Below, one piece after another: positions 32,672-42,293 of a stretch of DNA of 64,000 bases. Each line of letters opens with the position of its first letter. The first letter of the stretch is position 1. The notes under the pieces are model-generated. The model saw only the letters and a program-made list of their open reading frames with translations, was not told where the DNA came from and ran no database searches. Source of the DNA: CADEED01 sp043747875 (GTDB lineage Bacteria > Pseudomonadota > Gammaproteobacteria > Steroidobacterales > Steroidobacteraceae). The stretch spans positions 1 through 64,000 of the forward strand of contig JAYTOI010000037.1 of the NCBI GenBank assembly GCA_043747875.1, written 5' to 3'. The position numbers and the translations under genes were made by a program.

Positions 32672-34212
32672 TCCACGAACGTTGGCACGACGTCTGCGCG
32701 CTGGAGGACCTGGTCGAGGGCACCGGCGTGGGCGCATTGGTGGCCGGACGGCAGGTGGCGCTTTTCCAGGTGCACGGCCGCGTCTACGCGCTGGACAACT
32801 TCGACCCGGCTTCGCGCGCAAATGTGCTCTCGCGCGGGCTCACGGGCAACCTGCAGGGCGAGCGCGTGGTCGCGTCGCCTATCTACAAGAACCACTTCGT
32901 GCTCGCGAGCGGGCGCTGCCTCGAAGATCCGACCTTCAACGTCAGCGCGTATTCGGCGCGCGTCGTGGGCGGCCACGTGCAGGTCGAGGTGCCCGGTACC
33001 TTGCGCCGCATCCGGCTGGTCGTTGCCGGCAACGGCATGGCGGGCATGCGCACCGTGGAGGAACTGCTGAAGCTCGGCGTCGCGGACCGCTTCTCGATCA
33101 CCGTGTTCGGCGCGGAGCCGCGCGGCAACTACAACCGCATCCTGCTGTCGCCCGTGCTCGCGGGCGAGCAGCAGGCCGACGACATCATGCTGCATCGGCC
33201 CGCCTGGTACGCCAAACGCGGCATCACGCTGCACTCCGGCGACCCCATAGTCGACATCGACCGCAAGCGCCGCATCGTGCGCTCGAGGGGTTCGGTGGTC
33301 GCGTCGTACGACCGGCTGCTGATCGCGACCGGGTCAGATCCCATCGTGCTGCCGCTGCCGGGCAAACAACTGCCGGGCGTCGTCACCTTCCGCGACCTGG
33401 ACGACGTGAATCGCATGCTGGAGGCGTCGGGCCCCGACAAGCGCGCCGTGGTCATCGGCGGTGGCTTGTTGGGACTCGAGGCCGCGCACGGCCTGCAACT
33501 GCGCGGCATGCACGTCACGGTGGTCCATCTGCTGGAAACCTTGATGGAGCGCCAGCTCGACGTGCCCGCAGGCGCCTTGCTCAAGGAGGCGCTGGAGAAG
33601 CGCGGCATCGACTTCCGCATGCGCGCGAAGACCTCGGAAATCATCGGCGACGGGCACGTGAGCGCAGTGAAGTTCGATACCGGCGAGACCGTGCCGGCGG
33701 ACCTGGTGGTGATGGCGGTCGGCGTGCGGCCCAACATCGAGCTCGCCAAGCGCGCCTATCTCGCTTGCGACCGCGGCATCCTCGTGGACGACACGCTGCA
33801 GACCTACGACCCGGCTATCTACGCGGTGGGCGAGTGCGTGCAGCACCGGCGGCAGACATTCGGTCTCTTGGCGCCGCTGTGGGAGCAGGCGCGCATCTGC
33901 GCGCAGCACATCGCCGAGATCGGCGTGTCGCGATTTTCCGGCGCGCTCAACTCGACCCAGCTCAAGGTCTCGGGCATCGAGGTGTTTTCGGCCGGAGATT
34001 TCTCCGATAAGCCGGACCGCGAATCGCTGGTCCTGTCGGACAAGCGCCGCGGGATCTACAAGCGCATCGTGCTCGACGGCAATCGCATCTGTGGCGCCGT
34101 GCTGTTTGGCGACACGCGCGAAGCCGCCAAACTACGCGAGCTGATCGCCGACGGGACGGATGTGAGCGCGATTCGGGACCAACTGCTGTTCGATTCACCT
34201 GCCGCCGCATAA
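32668..34212 (+). CDS. NirD fused to an FAD/NAD(P) oxidoreductase domain
   Basis: 514 residues from GTG overlapping the nirB stop (GTGA). Residues 1 to about 108 are NirD, a Rieske-like fold without the Cys/His cluster ligands, as usual for NirD (WHDVCALEDLVEGTGVGALV, YALDNFDPASRANVL). From about 112 onward a full flavoprotein domain follows (LVVAGNGMAGMRTVEELLKL, VVIGGGLLGLEAAHGLQLRG, YAVGECVQHRRQTFGL). It resembles the reductase component that feeds NADH electrons to assimilatory nitrate reductases. The fusion could thus serve both NirB and NasA. Confidence 0.88.
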   Translation: MIHERWHDVCALEDLVEGTGVGALVAGRQVALFQVHGRVYALDNFDPASRANVLSRGLTGNLQGERVVASPIYKNHFVLASGRCLEDPTFNVSAYSARVVGGHVQVEVPGTLRRIRLVVAGNGMAGMRTVEELLKLGVADRFSITVFGAEPRGNYNRILLSPVLAGEQQADDIMLHRPAWYAKRGITLHSGDPIVDIDRKRRIVRSRGSVVASYDRLLIATGSDPIVLPLPGKQLPGVVTFRDLDDVNRMLEASGPDKRAVVIGGGLLGLEAAHGLQLRGMHVTVVHLLETLMERQLDVPAGALLKEALEKRGIDFRMRAKTSEIIGDGHVSAVKFDTGETVPADLVVMAVGVRPNIELAKRAYLACDRGILVDDTLQTYDPAIYAVGECVQHRRQTFGLLAPLWEQARICAQHIAEIGVSRFSGALNSTQLKVSGIEVFSAGDFSDKPDRESLVLSDKRRGIYKRIVLDGNRICGAVLFGDTREAAKLRELIADGTDVSAIRDQLLFDSPAAA

Positions 34213-34225
34213 GAGGCCCCAGGCC

Positions 34226-36913
34226 ATGGATGCGCCCAGTCCCACTCGAACCACCTGCCCGTACTGCGGCGTGGGTTGCGGTGTGCTGGCCACGGCGAGC
34301 GAGGACGGCGTCGAGGTGCGCGGCGATCCTGCGCATCCGGCGAACCGCGGCAAGCTGTGCGTGAAGGGCAGCGCGCTCGGCGAGACCGTCGGGCTCGAAG
34401 ACCGCCTGTTGTTTCCCCAGATCCGCGGGCGGCGCGCGGAATGGGATACGGCCATCGCCACGGTCGCCGCAGGGTTCGAGCGCTGCATCGAGCAACATGG
34501 ACCCGAGTCCGTGGCGTTCTACGTGTCGGGTCAGTTCCTGACCGAGGACTATTACGTCGCCAACAAGCTCGTGAAGGGTTACCTCGGCACGGCGAACATC
34601 GACACCAATTCGCGCCTGTGCATGGCCTCGGCAGTGGCCGGCTACAAACGCGCGTTCGGCGAGGACGTGGTGCCGGTCAGCTACGACGACCTCGACGTCG
34701 CAGACCTCATCGTGCTCGTGGGCTCGAACACCGCGTGGTGTCACCCCATCATCCTGCAGCGCATCTTGGCGGCGCGCGAGCAGCGGCCGCAGCTCAAGAT
34801 CGTCGCGCTCGATCCGCGGCGAACCGCCACCACCGAGCTCGCAGACCTGCACCTGGCGCTGGCGCCAGGCACCGACGTACATCTGTTCAACGGCTTGCTG
34901 GTGTGGCTGGCCGGGCTTGGCGCGGTAGATAGCGGTTTCGTCGCGGCGCACACCAACGGATACGACGAAGCGCTGGCTGCCGCGCGCGTGGGCGGCGACC
35001 TGCCATCCACCGCGCGCGCCTGCGGGCTCGACGAGGCGCTGCTGCGGCAGTTCTACGAATGGTTCGCGGAGCACCCGGCCGTGATCACGGCGTTCTCGCA
35101 GGGCGTGAACCAGAGCTCGGCCGGCACGGACAAGGTGAACGCGATCATCAATTGCCACCTGGCGACCGGGCGCATCGGCAAACCCGGCGCCGGTCCGTTC
35201 TCGGTGACCGGCCAGCCCAATGCGATGGGCGGGCGCGAAGTCGGCGGCTTCGCGAACACGCTGGCGGCGCACATCGACCTGAACGACGCAGCGGGCCGCG
35301 CGGCCGTGCGGCGCTTTTGGGACAGCCCCGCCATCGCCGACAAACAAGGTCCGAAAGCGGTCGAGATGTTCGACCGCATCCACGACGGCCGCATCAAGGC
35401 GGTGTGGATCATGGCAACGAATCCGGTGGTCAGCCTGCCCGATGCCGACAAAGTGCGAGCCGCGCTCGAGCGCTGCGAGTTCGTGGTGGTGTCGGACGTC
35501 ATGGCCAACACCGATACTGCGGCGTTCGCACACGTGTTGCTGCCCGCGCTGGCGTGGGGCGAGAAGGACGGCACCGTCACGAACTCCGAGCGCACCATCT
35601 CGCGCCAGCGACCGTTCCTGCCCGCCCCCGGCGAGACGCGCGCCGACTGGCGCATCGTCTGCGAGGTCGCGCGCGCAATGGGATTTTCCGGCTTCGACTT
35701 CGCCGGTGTCCACGAGGTGTTTCGCGAGCACGTGCGCCTCACGGCGCACGAGAACGACGGCCGCCGCGCGCTGCACATCGGCGCATGGGCCGACATCAGC
35801 CGGGATGAGTATGAGGATTGGCAACCCGCCGCGTGGCCCATGAAGACCTCGCGCGAGAGCGCGCGCGGGCCGATGTTCGGCGACGGCCGCTATCAACACG
35901 CGGACGGACGCGCGCGCTTCGTGGCGCTGGCGCCGCGGCTGCCCGAGAACGCGACCTCGAGCGAAATGCCGCTGGTGCTCAACACCGGCCGCGTTCGCGA
36001 TCACTGGCACACCATGACGCGCACCGGCAAGTCCGCGCGGCTGTCGGGACACACGGCGGAGCCATACGTCGACGTCAACAATGCCGATGCGCTGCGGTAC
36101 GCGGTGCGCGCCGGCGAGTTGGCTACGCTGCGCTCGAGCTGGGGCTCGATGGTGGTGCGGGTGCACACCGGCGGCGAGGTGCCGGCCGGCATGGTGTTCG
36201 CGCCTATCCACTGGAATCGGGCGTTCGCCTCCGATGCGCGCGTCGGCGCGCTGACGAACCCGGTCGTCGATCCGATCTCGGGCGAGCCCGAGCTCAAGCA
36301 CACGCCGGTGTCCATCGAGGCATATGCCGCCGACTGGTATGGAGTCATGCTGGCGCGCGCGCCGCCACCGCCGCCCGCGCTCGACTGGTGGACGAAGGTG
36401 CAGGGCGCGGAGTTCGTGCGCTATGAGCTCGCCGGGCGTGCGCCCGCCGACTGGACGCGGTTCGCGCGCACATTGTTAGGCGTGGGCGATGCCGAGGTGG
36501 ATTGGATGGAATACGCGGATGCCGGCCGGCGCGTGTACCGCGCCGCCTACCTGGTCGACGACCGGCTGGAAGGCTGTGTGTATTTCGACGCGCGCCCGGC
36601 GCTGCCCGAGCGGGCGTGGCTGTCGCGGCTGTTCACGGTGGGCAAATTCAACGATGCGATGCGCGACGCGCTGCTGGCTGGCCGTGCCATCGAAGGCGCG
36701 GATCAGGGCGTGCCGGTGTGCTCATGCTTCGGCGTGGGCCGCAATCCGATCGTCGCGTGCGCGCGGCAGCTCGGCGCCGCCGCGACCGCGGTCGAGATCG
36801 GAATGCGCTTGAAATGCGGCACGAACTGCGGGTCCTGCGTGCCGGAGATCCAGCGGATCATCGCGGACGAGGCACGGGCACATGCGGGAGGGCTGGCGTC
36901 GACGAGTGGTTAG
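34226..36913 (+). CDS. nasA: Assimilatory nitrate reductase catalytic subunit (Mo-bis-MGD)
   Basis: 895 residues. Reduces nitrate to nitrite in the cytoplasm. N-terminal [4Fe-4S] ligands C11, C14, C18 and C45 (CPYCGVGC...LCVKG), then the molybdopterin domains (LVGSNTAWCHPIILQRI, MATNPVVSLPDADKV, LNTGRVRDHWHTMTRTGKSA). A C-terminal BFD-type [2Fe-2S] domain has C832, C834, C868 and C871. That domain is typical of NasA-type enzymes that take electrons from a flavoprotein. Third gene of the nir-nas operon, 13 bp after the fusion gene. Confidence 0.94.
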   Translation: MDAPSPTRTTCPYCGVGCGVLATASEDGVEVRGDPAHPANRGKLCVKGSALGETVGLEDRLLFPQIRGRRAEWDTAIATVAAGFERCIEQHGPESVAFYVSGQFLTEDYYVANKLVKGYLGTANIDTNSRLCMASAVAGYKRAFGEDVVPVSYDDLDVADLIVLVGSNTAWCHPIILQRILAAREQRPQLKIVALDPRRTATTELADLHLALAPGTDVHLFNGLLVWLAGLGAVDSGFVAAHTNGYDEALAAARVGGDLPSTARACGLDEALLRQFYEWFAEHPAVITAFSQGVNQSSAGTDKVNAIINCHLATGRIGKPGAGPFSVTGQPNAMGGREVGGFANTLAAHIDLNDAAGRAAVRRFWDSPAIADKQGPKAVEMFDRIHDGRIKAVWIMATNPVVSLPDADKVRAALERCEFVVVSDVMANTDTAAFAHVLLPALAWGEKDGTVTNSERTISRQRPFLPAPGETRADWRIVCEVARAMGFSGFDFAGVHEVFREHVRLTAHENDGRRALHIGAWADISRDEYEDWQPAAWPMKTSRESARGPMFGDGRYQHADGRARFVALAPRLPENATSSEMPLVLNTGRVRDHWHTMTRTGKSARLSGHTAEPYVDVNNADALRYAVRAGELATLRSSWGSMVVRVHTGGEVPAGMVFAPIHWNRAFASDARVGALTNPVVDPISGEPELKHTPVSIEAYAADWYGVMLARAPPPPPALDWWTKVQGAEFVRYELAGRAPADWTRFARTLLGVGDAEVDWMEYADAGRRVYRAAYLVDDRLEGCVYFDARPALPERAWLSRLFTVGKFNDAMRDALLAGRAIEGADQGVPVCSCFGVGRNPIVACARQLGAAATAVEIGMRLKCGTNCGSCVPEIQRIIADEARAHAGGLASTSG

Positions 36914-37161
36914 TCGAGCCGATCGAGTGGGCGGCGTGTGCCGAGGCCGTGACGATCGAGCAACGCGTGGCAGGGGGCGGCGCGCCTTGCCGCCCTGCGC
37001 ACCGCGTCGCGCACCACCCGCTGTACCGATTGTCGTGGAGATGGTGTCGCCGCCACGCTCCCGTTCGCGGAGTAGTTCGACGGGAGTGCAGGCTTGTCAT
37101 TCATGCAGTTTGTGCTGAAATGCGACGTCGTTGGGACGTCAAATTGAGAATTAGACGCGAT

Positions 37162-37455
37162 ATGTCAGCACGGATCGCCGCCCGTTTTGCTGCTTGCCTG
37201 GTGTTCTCCCTGGGTGGCGCCGGCTGTGCACGAGAGCCGCTCGCTCCAACCTTGACCCTCGGCACCGTCGGCCAGCTCAGCTCCAAAAACACCGCAAGCC
37301 TTGCGTACCAGGACGACGCTGGCAGCGTTTTCGTCACTGTGGTCGACAAACATGGCGATGCGCGCGTACACAGGCTGGATTTTACAGGCGCAACCAAAGG
37401 GCAGGCCCTCGAGTTGCTGATGCGCAAACAAGCCGAATTGGAGCAGCGCCGGTAG
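37162..37455 (+). CDS. Small exported protein followed by an orphan attC
   Basis: 97 residues from ATG at 37162. N-terminal hydrophobic signal (IAARFAACLVFSLGGAGCAR) with a possible lipidation Cys. The mature part (LTLGTVGQLSSKNTASLAYQ, VFVTVVDKHGDARVHRLDFT) is soluble. Not recognised. The attC site begins five bases after its stop, so the gene has the layout of a gene cassette. The 248 bp between nasA and this gene hold no other supported gene. Confidence 0.6.
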   Translation: MSARIAARFAACLVFSLGGAGCAREPLAPTLTLGTVGQLSSKNTASLAYQDDAGSVFVTVVDKHGDARVHRLDFTGATKGQALELLMRKQAELEQRR

Positions 37456-37459
37456 CACG

Positions 37460-37546
37460 GCCTAACAAACCACTGGGGCGAAGCGTGGGCGATCATGTGC
37501 CAAGCCCAAGCCACCGCAGCCGCGGCGCTGAGCTCAACCGTCAGAC
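37460..37546 (+). repeat. Orphan intact attC site, 26 kb from the array
   Basis: R'' GCCTAAC at 37460-37466, R' GTCAGAC at 37540-37546. In between are CACTGGGGCGAAGCGTGGG, GTGCCAAGCCCA and GCGGCGCTGAGCTCAACC, all as in the array. At 87 bp it is full length. Confidence 0.88.
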
Positions 37547-37600
37547 GGCAATGGACGGCAACGCTCTTATCGTCACCGGCATCGCCGTAGCGGAGCTCAA

Positions 37601-37635
37601 ACGCCTGCGCGCGGTGCTCGGCTCAACCGTTTGGG
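37601..37635 (+). repeat. Right half of a second attC-like site
   Basis: CGCCTGCGCGCGGTGCTCGG then CTCAACCGTTTGGG aligns with the right half of array sites such as attC 14 (CGCCGGCGCGCGCGGCGCTC, AGCTCAACCGTTATGC). The left half is not recognisable. Confidence 0.5.
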
Positions 37636-37701
37636 TATCGGTCGAGCCGCACCTGGTTCGACACTGCCTTGAACTTCGCTGCCGCCCTCACCCCGTGGTG
37701 C

Positions 37702-38073
37702 ATGACGACCGCAACGGGTGCAAGGGTTGGCATTGCCGTGGCGATCGTCGCGGTTCTGGCGATGCTGTCCTCGATGGCGCTGTTTGGATGCCTCGAGGTC
37801 AAAGCCGATTCGACCGAAGCCATCGAGGTCTTTCGCTCGCTCATTTTTCCCGATACCCCGAGCGGCGAAGCTTCCTTCCGCCCACCATCGCTCTTTTCCG
37901 ACTCGCACGTGCTGCTCGAATGGGCGGCGGCCAATGGCGCCACCTCATTGGCGTGCCTCACGATCGCAATACGCAGAGGCGCGACTGTTCCGGATTCGCG
38001 CAGCGGCGCCGTCACCGTGGTCACCTCTTTGTTGTCATTGGCGTCGTTGGTCGTGTTGGGCCCAATCTGCTAG
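37702..38073 (+). CDS. Small membrane protein, cassette-like
   Basis: 123 residues from ATG at 37702 (TTG at 37669 is also in frame). Hydrophobic segments GIAVAIVAVLAMLSSMALFG, AANGATSLACLTIAI and VVTSLLSLASLVVLG. Its placement after attC fragments, its size and its membrane character resemble array cargo. No family recognised. Confidence 0.55.
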   Translation: MTTATGARVGIAVAIVAVLAMLSSMALFGCLEVKADSTEAIEVFRSLIFPDTPSGEASFRPPSLFSDSHVLLEWAAANGATSLACLTIAIRRGATVPDSRSGAVTVVTSLLSLASLVVLGPIC

Positions 38074-38075
38074 GT

Positions 38076-38176
38076 GTTTGACGCGGCGTTTGGGTGAGGG
38101 TCGCCGGATGTGGCGTGACGACCCGCAGACGTACCTAGCCGGTTCACATGGGCGCGCGACGCTCGGTTCATTGCCG
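38076..38176 (+). repeat. Possible decayed attC after the membrane-protein gene
   Basis: GTTTGAC, then GCGGCGTTTGGGTGAGGG, and a right end GCGCGCGACGCTCGGTTCATTG that closely follows attC 18 (GCGCGCGACGCTCAGCTCAA). Weak but placed where a cassette attC should be. The stretch from here to 38357 holds no supported gene. Confidence 0.35.
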
Positions 38177-38357
38177 GCAACCTGTTCTACTGCTGGCGCA
38201 TCGCGGTGCTGATCACCGATATTCGGGAGTGTCCAGGAGGGTCGGCGCGAGTACGGTGCCGGGACTGCCGGACGCGCGCCCTGGCAGCCTGACGACTCGC
38301 CGAGCAGGAGCGCGGAGCTCTGGTATTGTTCGTCGCATCGCAAGGATGGGGGTCCCC

Positions 38358-39233
38358 GTGATCAGACGAACGATGTATGCGGCGCTCGCCGCGTGGGTGT
38401 TCTGCGCGCAGGTTGTCTTCGGTGCCCAGCCGGTGGGCGCCGATCCGCCGCTCGTGAAGCTCTGGCCGGCCGGGGTGCCGGGTGTCATGGCCAACGGCGG
38501 CGCGGAGTCGGTGCGGATCGGCGAGCAGGGCGACCATGTGGTCACCAACGTGCACGATCCGTCGCTGACCCACTATCTACCCGGCGCAAAGGGCGGCGGT
38601 GCGGCGGTCATCGTAATTCCAGGCGGCGGGCATCGCGAGCTGTGGACCGATCACGAGGGCCACGACGTGGCGAGATTTCTCGCCCAGCGCGGCATCGTCG
38701 CGTTCGTGCTCAAGTACCGCCTCGCGCGTGCGGCGAACTCCACGTACACCATCGAGCGCGATGGGCTGAACGACATCAAGCGCGCCATCCGCACGGTGCG
38801 GGCGCGAGCCGCGGAGTGGAACGTGGATCCGAAGAAAGTGGGTGTCATGGGTTTCTCCGCGGGCGGACAGCTCGCGCTGCTCAGCGCGACGCAGTTCGAC
38901 GCCGGCGACGCGGCCGCGACGGACCCCGTGGACCGCCAGGGCGCGCGCCCGGATTTCGCCGCGCTGGTGTATCCCGGCACATGGCCGGATCCCAAGATCA
39001 CCGCCGAAACGCCGCCGATGTTCCTGCTGTGCGGCAGCGACGACCGGCCGCAGGTGCTGGCCGGCATGACGCAGATCTATCACGCGCTGCGCGAGGCGAA
39101 GGTGCCCGCGGAGCTGCACTTCTACGACGGCGTGCAGCATGGCTTCGGCATCCGCGCGACCAATACCGGGCCCGTCACGCGCTGGCCGACCCAGTTGGTC
39201 GAATGGATGCAGGCGCGGAAGATCGTGCCGTGA
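38358..39233 (+). CDS. Exported alpha/beta-hydrolase (acetyl-esterase-like)
   Basis: 291 residues from GTG at 38358, with GGATGGGGG at a proper distance; ATG at 38346 is too close to its ribosome site. Signal peptide with RR (IRRTMYAALAAWVFCAQVVF). VIVIPGGGHRELWTDHEG is the oxyanion-hole loop. G165-F-S-A-G-G is the nucleophile elbow (Ser 167). FYDGVQHGFG provides the His. This is the pattern of carbohydrate-linked acetyl/feruloyl esterases. The GH97 gene follows by 45 bp. Confidence 0.85.
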   Translation: MIRRTMYAALAAWVFCAQVVFGAQPVGADPPLVKLWPAGVPGVMANGGAESVRIGEQGDHVVTNVHDPSLTHYLPGAKGGGAAVIVIPGGGHRELWTDHEGHDVARFLAQRGIVAFVLKYRLARAANSTYTIERDGLNDIKRAIRTVRARAAEWNVDPKKVGVMGFSAGGQLALLSATQFDAGDAAATDPVDRQGARPDFAALVYPGTWPDPKITAETPPMFLLCGSDDRPQVLAGMTQIYHALREAKVPAELHFYDGVQHGFGIRATNTGPVTRWPTQLVEWMQARKIVP

Positions 39234-39278
39234 GGCGACCCGTAGCCCGGCCGTAACGATTCTCTCGAGGGGAAAACA

Positions 39279-41273
39279 GTGAACAAACTACTCATCGCGG
39301 CCCTGGCCGCATTGGCCGCCGCACCTGCCCTGTCGCAGGAGGCGCGCTCACCGCTGAGCTCGCCCGACGGCAAGATCACCGTGGGCTTCGGTCATAACGG
39401 CGAACAGCAGCTTACGTATTCCATCGAGCGCAACGGCGAAAGAATCGTCACGCCGTCGGCATTGCGCGTCACGCTGGCGGAGGGCGATCTCGCGGCCGTG
39501 GAGATCCAGCAGACAAATCTGCGTTCCGTACGACAGGTGCGCAAGCTCGTCGCGACGAAGGCCGCCGAAGCCGCGGACAACTTCAACGAGCTCACGATCA
39601 CCGTGCGGCCGTTGGCGCGCACGCTGCGCGCGTATCAGTGGATCTTCCGTGCCTACAACGACGGCGTGGCGTTCAGGTACGTGGTGCCGAACGATGCGGG
39701 CATCAGGACGCTGGCGGTGCGCAACGAAGAATCCCAGTTCTTGTTCGGCGGCGACTATGCCTGCCACGGTTTCAATGTGTGGCGCGTCGACACCAGTCAC
39801 GAAGGCGAATTCGACCCGGTACGGGCGCAGTACATCCGCGAGCACACCAACTACGACCTGCCGCTGGTGTGCCGCACGGGCACGAGCGCGTTCGCCATCG
39901 CCGAGGCGAATGTCGCCGACTACGGCGGCATGTATCTCGGCGGGCAGGGCAGCGGCTACCCGGGTGTCGTTTCGCGCGTCGCGCGCAGGCTCGACGACAA
40001 GGCGCTGATCGCGCGCGTCGATATCGGGCCGAACGGCGCGGGCTCGCCGTGGCGCGTCGTGATGCTCGGCGACAGGCTCGGTTCACTGATCGACTCGAAT
40101 CTCATCGGCAATCTCAACCCCGACCCGTCGTTCGATACTTCGTGGATCAAGGCCGGCAAGACGGCATGGGACTGGTGGTCCGGGCCCTATCTACCGCCGC
40201 CCGACAAGGGCGGCACCGACATGCCGACCATCCGGCGCTACATCGATTTCGCCGGCAAATCCGGGTTCGAATACATGATGATCGACGAGGGCTGGTGCCT
40301 GAACTCGGGCGGCGCCGGACTCGCCCGGCCCGATGCGGACGTGACGAAGGCCAAGCCCGAGATCGACATGCCGGCGCTGGTGGCCTATGGCGCCGAGCGC
40401 AAGGTGGGCATCTGGCTGTGGGTGCAGTGGTCGCTGCTCGACCGGCAGATGGATGCCGCGCTGGCGCAGTACCGCAAATGGGGCATCAAGGGCATCAAGG
40501 TCGACTTCATGGATCGCAGCGATCAGCAGATGGTCGACTACTTCCACAAACTCATGAAGAAGGCGGCCGGGCACCAGCTCATGGTCGACATGCACGGCGC
40601 CTATCCACCCGCCGGCCTCAACCGCACCTGGCCAAACTACCTGACGCAGGAAGGCATCATGGGCGCGGAGTACAACAAGTGGAGCCGGCGCGTCACGGCG
40701 ACGCACAACGTGAGCCTCGCCTACACGCGCATGCTGCTGGGCCCCATGGACTACACGCCGGGTGGCTTCCGCAACAGGACGCCGGAAACTTTCGAAGTGG
40801 TGAACAGCCCGCCGCAGGTGCAGACGACGCGGGGCCATGGCCTCGCGATGTTCGTGGTCTACGAGAGCCCGTTCCAGATGGTCGCGGATTCGCCGGACGT
40901 CTACGAGAACGCGGCCGGCTTCGACTTCGTGAAGATGGTGCCGACCACCTGGGACGAGACCCGTTTCCTGCAGGGCGACATCGACGAGCACGTGGTCGTC
41001 GCGCGCCGCAAGGGCGGTGACTGGTACATCGGCGCGATGAACACGGAGAAGGCGCGCACCATCAAGTTGCCGCTGGCGCTCCTCGGTGCTGGAAAATTCA
41101 AGGCGAAGATCTGGCAGGACGGCGCGGCGCCGACGGAGGTGAACGTCACCGAGCGCGAGGTGGGCGCGGGCGATTCGATCGAGCTGAAGCTGGCGCCATC
41201 GGGCGGCGCGGCGGTGCTGCTGGCGGGCCCGAAGCGCGCGCCGTCACAAACTTCCGCGCGCGTGACGCAATAG
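39279..41273 (+). CDS. Glycoside hydrolase family 97 enzyme
   Basis: 664 residues from GTG, preceded by GAGGGGAAAAC. Signal peptide at residues 1-19. N-terminal beta-sandwich (LSSPDGKITVGFGHNGEQQL), TIM barrel (YMMIDEGWCLNSGG, GIKGIKVDFMDRSDQQMVDY, GIMGAEYNKWS, VYESPFQMVADSPDVYENAA) and a C-terminal sandwich, the GH97 plan. These enzymes are alpha-glucosidases or alpha-galactosidases. The Asp 409 of KVDF may indicate the retaining type, as an inference. Acts in the periplasm, probably with the esterase and the TonB-dependent receptor. Confidence 0.9.
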   Translation: MNKLLIAALAALAAAPALSQEARSPLSSPDGKITVGFGHNGEQQLTYSIERNGERIVTPSALRVTLAEGDLAAVEIQQTNLRSVRQVRKLVATKAAEAADNFNELTITVRPLARTLRAYQWIFRAYNDGVAFRYVVPNDAGIRTLAVRNEESQFLFGGDYACHGFNVWRVDTSHEGEFDPVRAQYIREHTNYDLPLVCRTGTSAFAIAEANVADYGGMYLGGQGSGYPGVVSRVARRLDDKALIARVDIGPNGAGSPWRVVMLGDRLGSLIDSNLIGNLNPDPSFDTSWIKAGKTAWDWWSGPYLPPPDKGGTDMPTIRRYIDFAGKSGFEYMMIDEGWCLNSGGAGLARPDADVTKAKPEIDMPALVAYGAERKVGIWLWVQWSLLDRQMDAALAQYRKWGIKGIKVDFMDRSDQQMVDYFHKLMKKAAGHQLMVDMHGAYPPAGLNRTWPNYLTQEGIMGAEYNKWSRRVTATHNVSLAYTRMLLGPMDYTPGGFRNRTPETFEVVNSPPQVQTTRGHGLAMFVVYESPFQMVADSPDVYENAAGFDFVKMVPTTWDETRFLQGDIDEHVVVARRKGGDWYIGAMNTEKARTIKLPLALLGAGKFKAKIWQDGAAPTEVNVTEREVGAGDSIELKLAPSGGAAVLLAGPKRAPSQTSARVTQ

Positions 41274-41436
41274 CATCGTGTCGTGGTGGTTCGTCCTCGC
41301 GGCTGGCGCGGTAATCCGTGGCGTCGATGTACCTCGGCCCTCGGCCATCCGTGCGGAGTTGCAACGGATCCTGGCGAGCAGGACGCCCGCACCGATCGCG
41401 CGGTGAGTGGCCCACCCGACTTCGAGCTCGATCGTC

Positions 41437-41886
41437 GCCGCCAACGTCTACTCTGCCGAACGATGTTTGCGCGTCCATCTCGATCAGCAGATCCTCAACC
41501 AGCCGATGTCGCCCAATTCCGATGCCTATCTACGACCCGATGCGTCGTCCGCATACACGCGCGATGCATACCGCGCGTGCATCGCAAAGCTGTTGGGCAA
41601 AGCGGGGATAGACGATGCCGCACGGCGAGCGCAGCGGGTCGTGGTGCTGGAAACGCGGATCGCCGGCGCGCGGCGCGGGCGACGAATCGGATATCGTGCT
41701 CGGCACCGACACCGCGATGCAGCGCCAGGCCATCCTGTTCGCAAGCCACGTGATCGGGTACCACGCGCCGACCCGGTTTCAAGTCAACAGAGTCGTCCAG
41801 AACATCGACGAGTGGTATGCGGCCATCGGTGCGGGGCCCGAAGAGACGCTGTATGTGCCGCCGGAAAATCGCGTGCGCATCTCGTG
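41437..41886 (+). pseudogene. Gutted M13-family metallopeptidase
   Basis: Two pieces of an M13 (neprilysin/PepO-like) peptidase in different frames. The first reads NQPMSPNSDAYLRPDASSAY then RVVVLETRIA (about 41490-41670). The second reads YHAPTRFQVNRVVQNIDEWY and LYVPPENRVRIS (about 41690-41885), the M13 C terminus. The several hundred residues between, including HExxH and the zinc Glu, are missing, so no activity is possible. Confidence 0.65.
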
Positions 41887-42293
41887 GGGGCGGCGTGCTG
41901 TGCCGTCTACTTTTCGCACTACCTACCTGTCGGAGTACGGAAACTTCGGCTTTAGCTCGCGTCACCCCCGACGAGCAGTTAGGGCGGACAGCGCAGCAGC
42001 TCGCGGACTTCGTCGACTATCTGAAGATGGCCTGATGACTTTCGCCTGACGTCGGGCGTGATATGTCCTCCCAGGCTCAATTCCCGAGGAGGTATTCCCG
42101 ATACTTCGCCGCACGCATCGATTCGTCGAGCGCAATGATACGGACACTGCTGCACGGCGGCGGTTCGCGGGTGTGACGCGCGTCTCGCCAAGGCGCGATC
42201 GAGTTCGCCGAGCCGCTGACAGTTAGCCGATTTCTTGAAGTTTCCGCCAACGCTGCCGCTACGCTCAGATCGATATGATGTCAGGCGTATGCG
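41887..42293. other. Region without intact gene before the histidine kinase
   Basis: One short frame ends DEQLGRTAQQLADFVDYLKM (to 42035) and looks like the tail of a lost gene. The rest, to 42293, holds no supported gene. Confidence 0.4.

Noticed and set aside
33962..36301. 779-residue minus-strand frame over nasA
   Set aside because: Antisense shadow; nasA has all cofactor ligands on the other strand.
14066..36481. GTTAGGC/GTTAGGT heptamers inside deaD, hrpA, nirB and nasA as possible integron secondary sites
   Set aside because: They lie inside intact coding frames without the rest of attC, and a heptamer of this composition is expected several times by chance in 64 kb.
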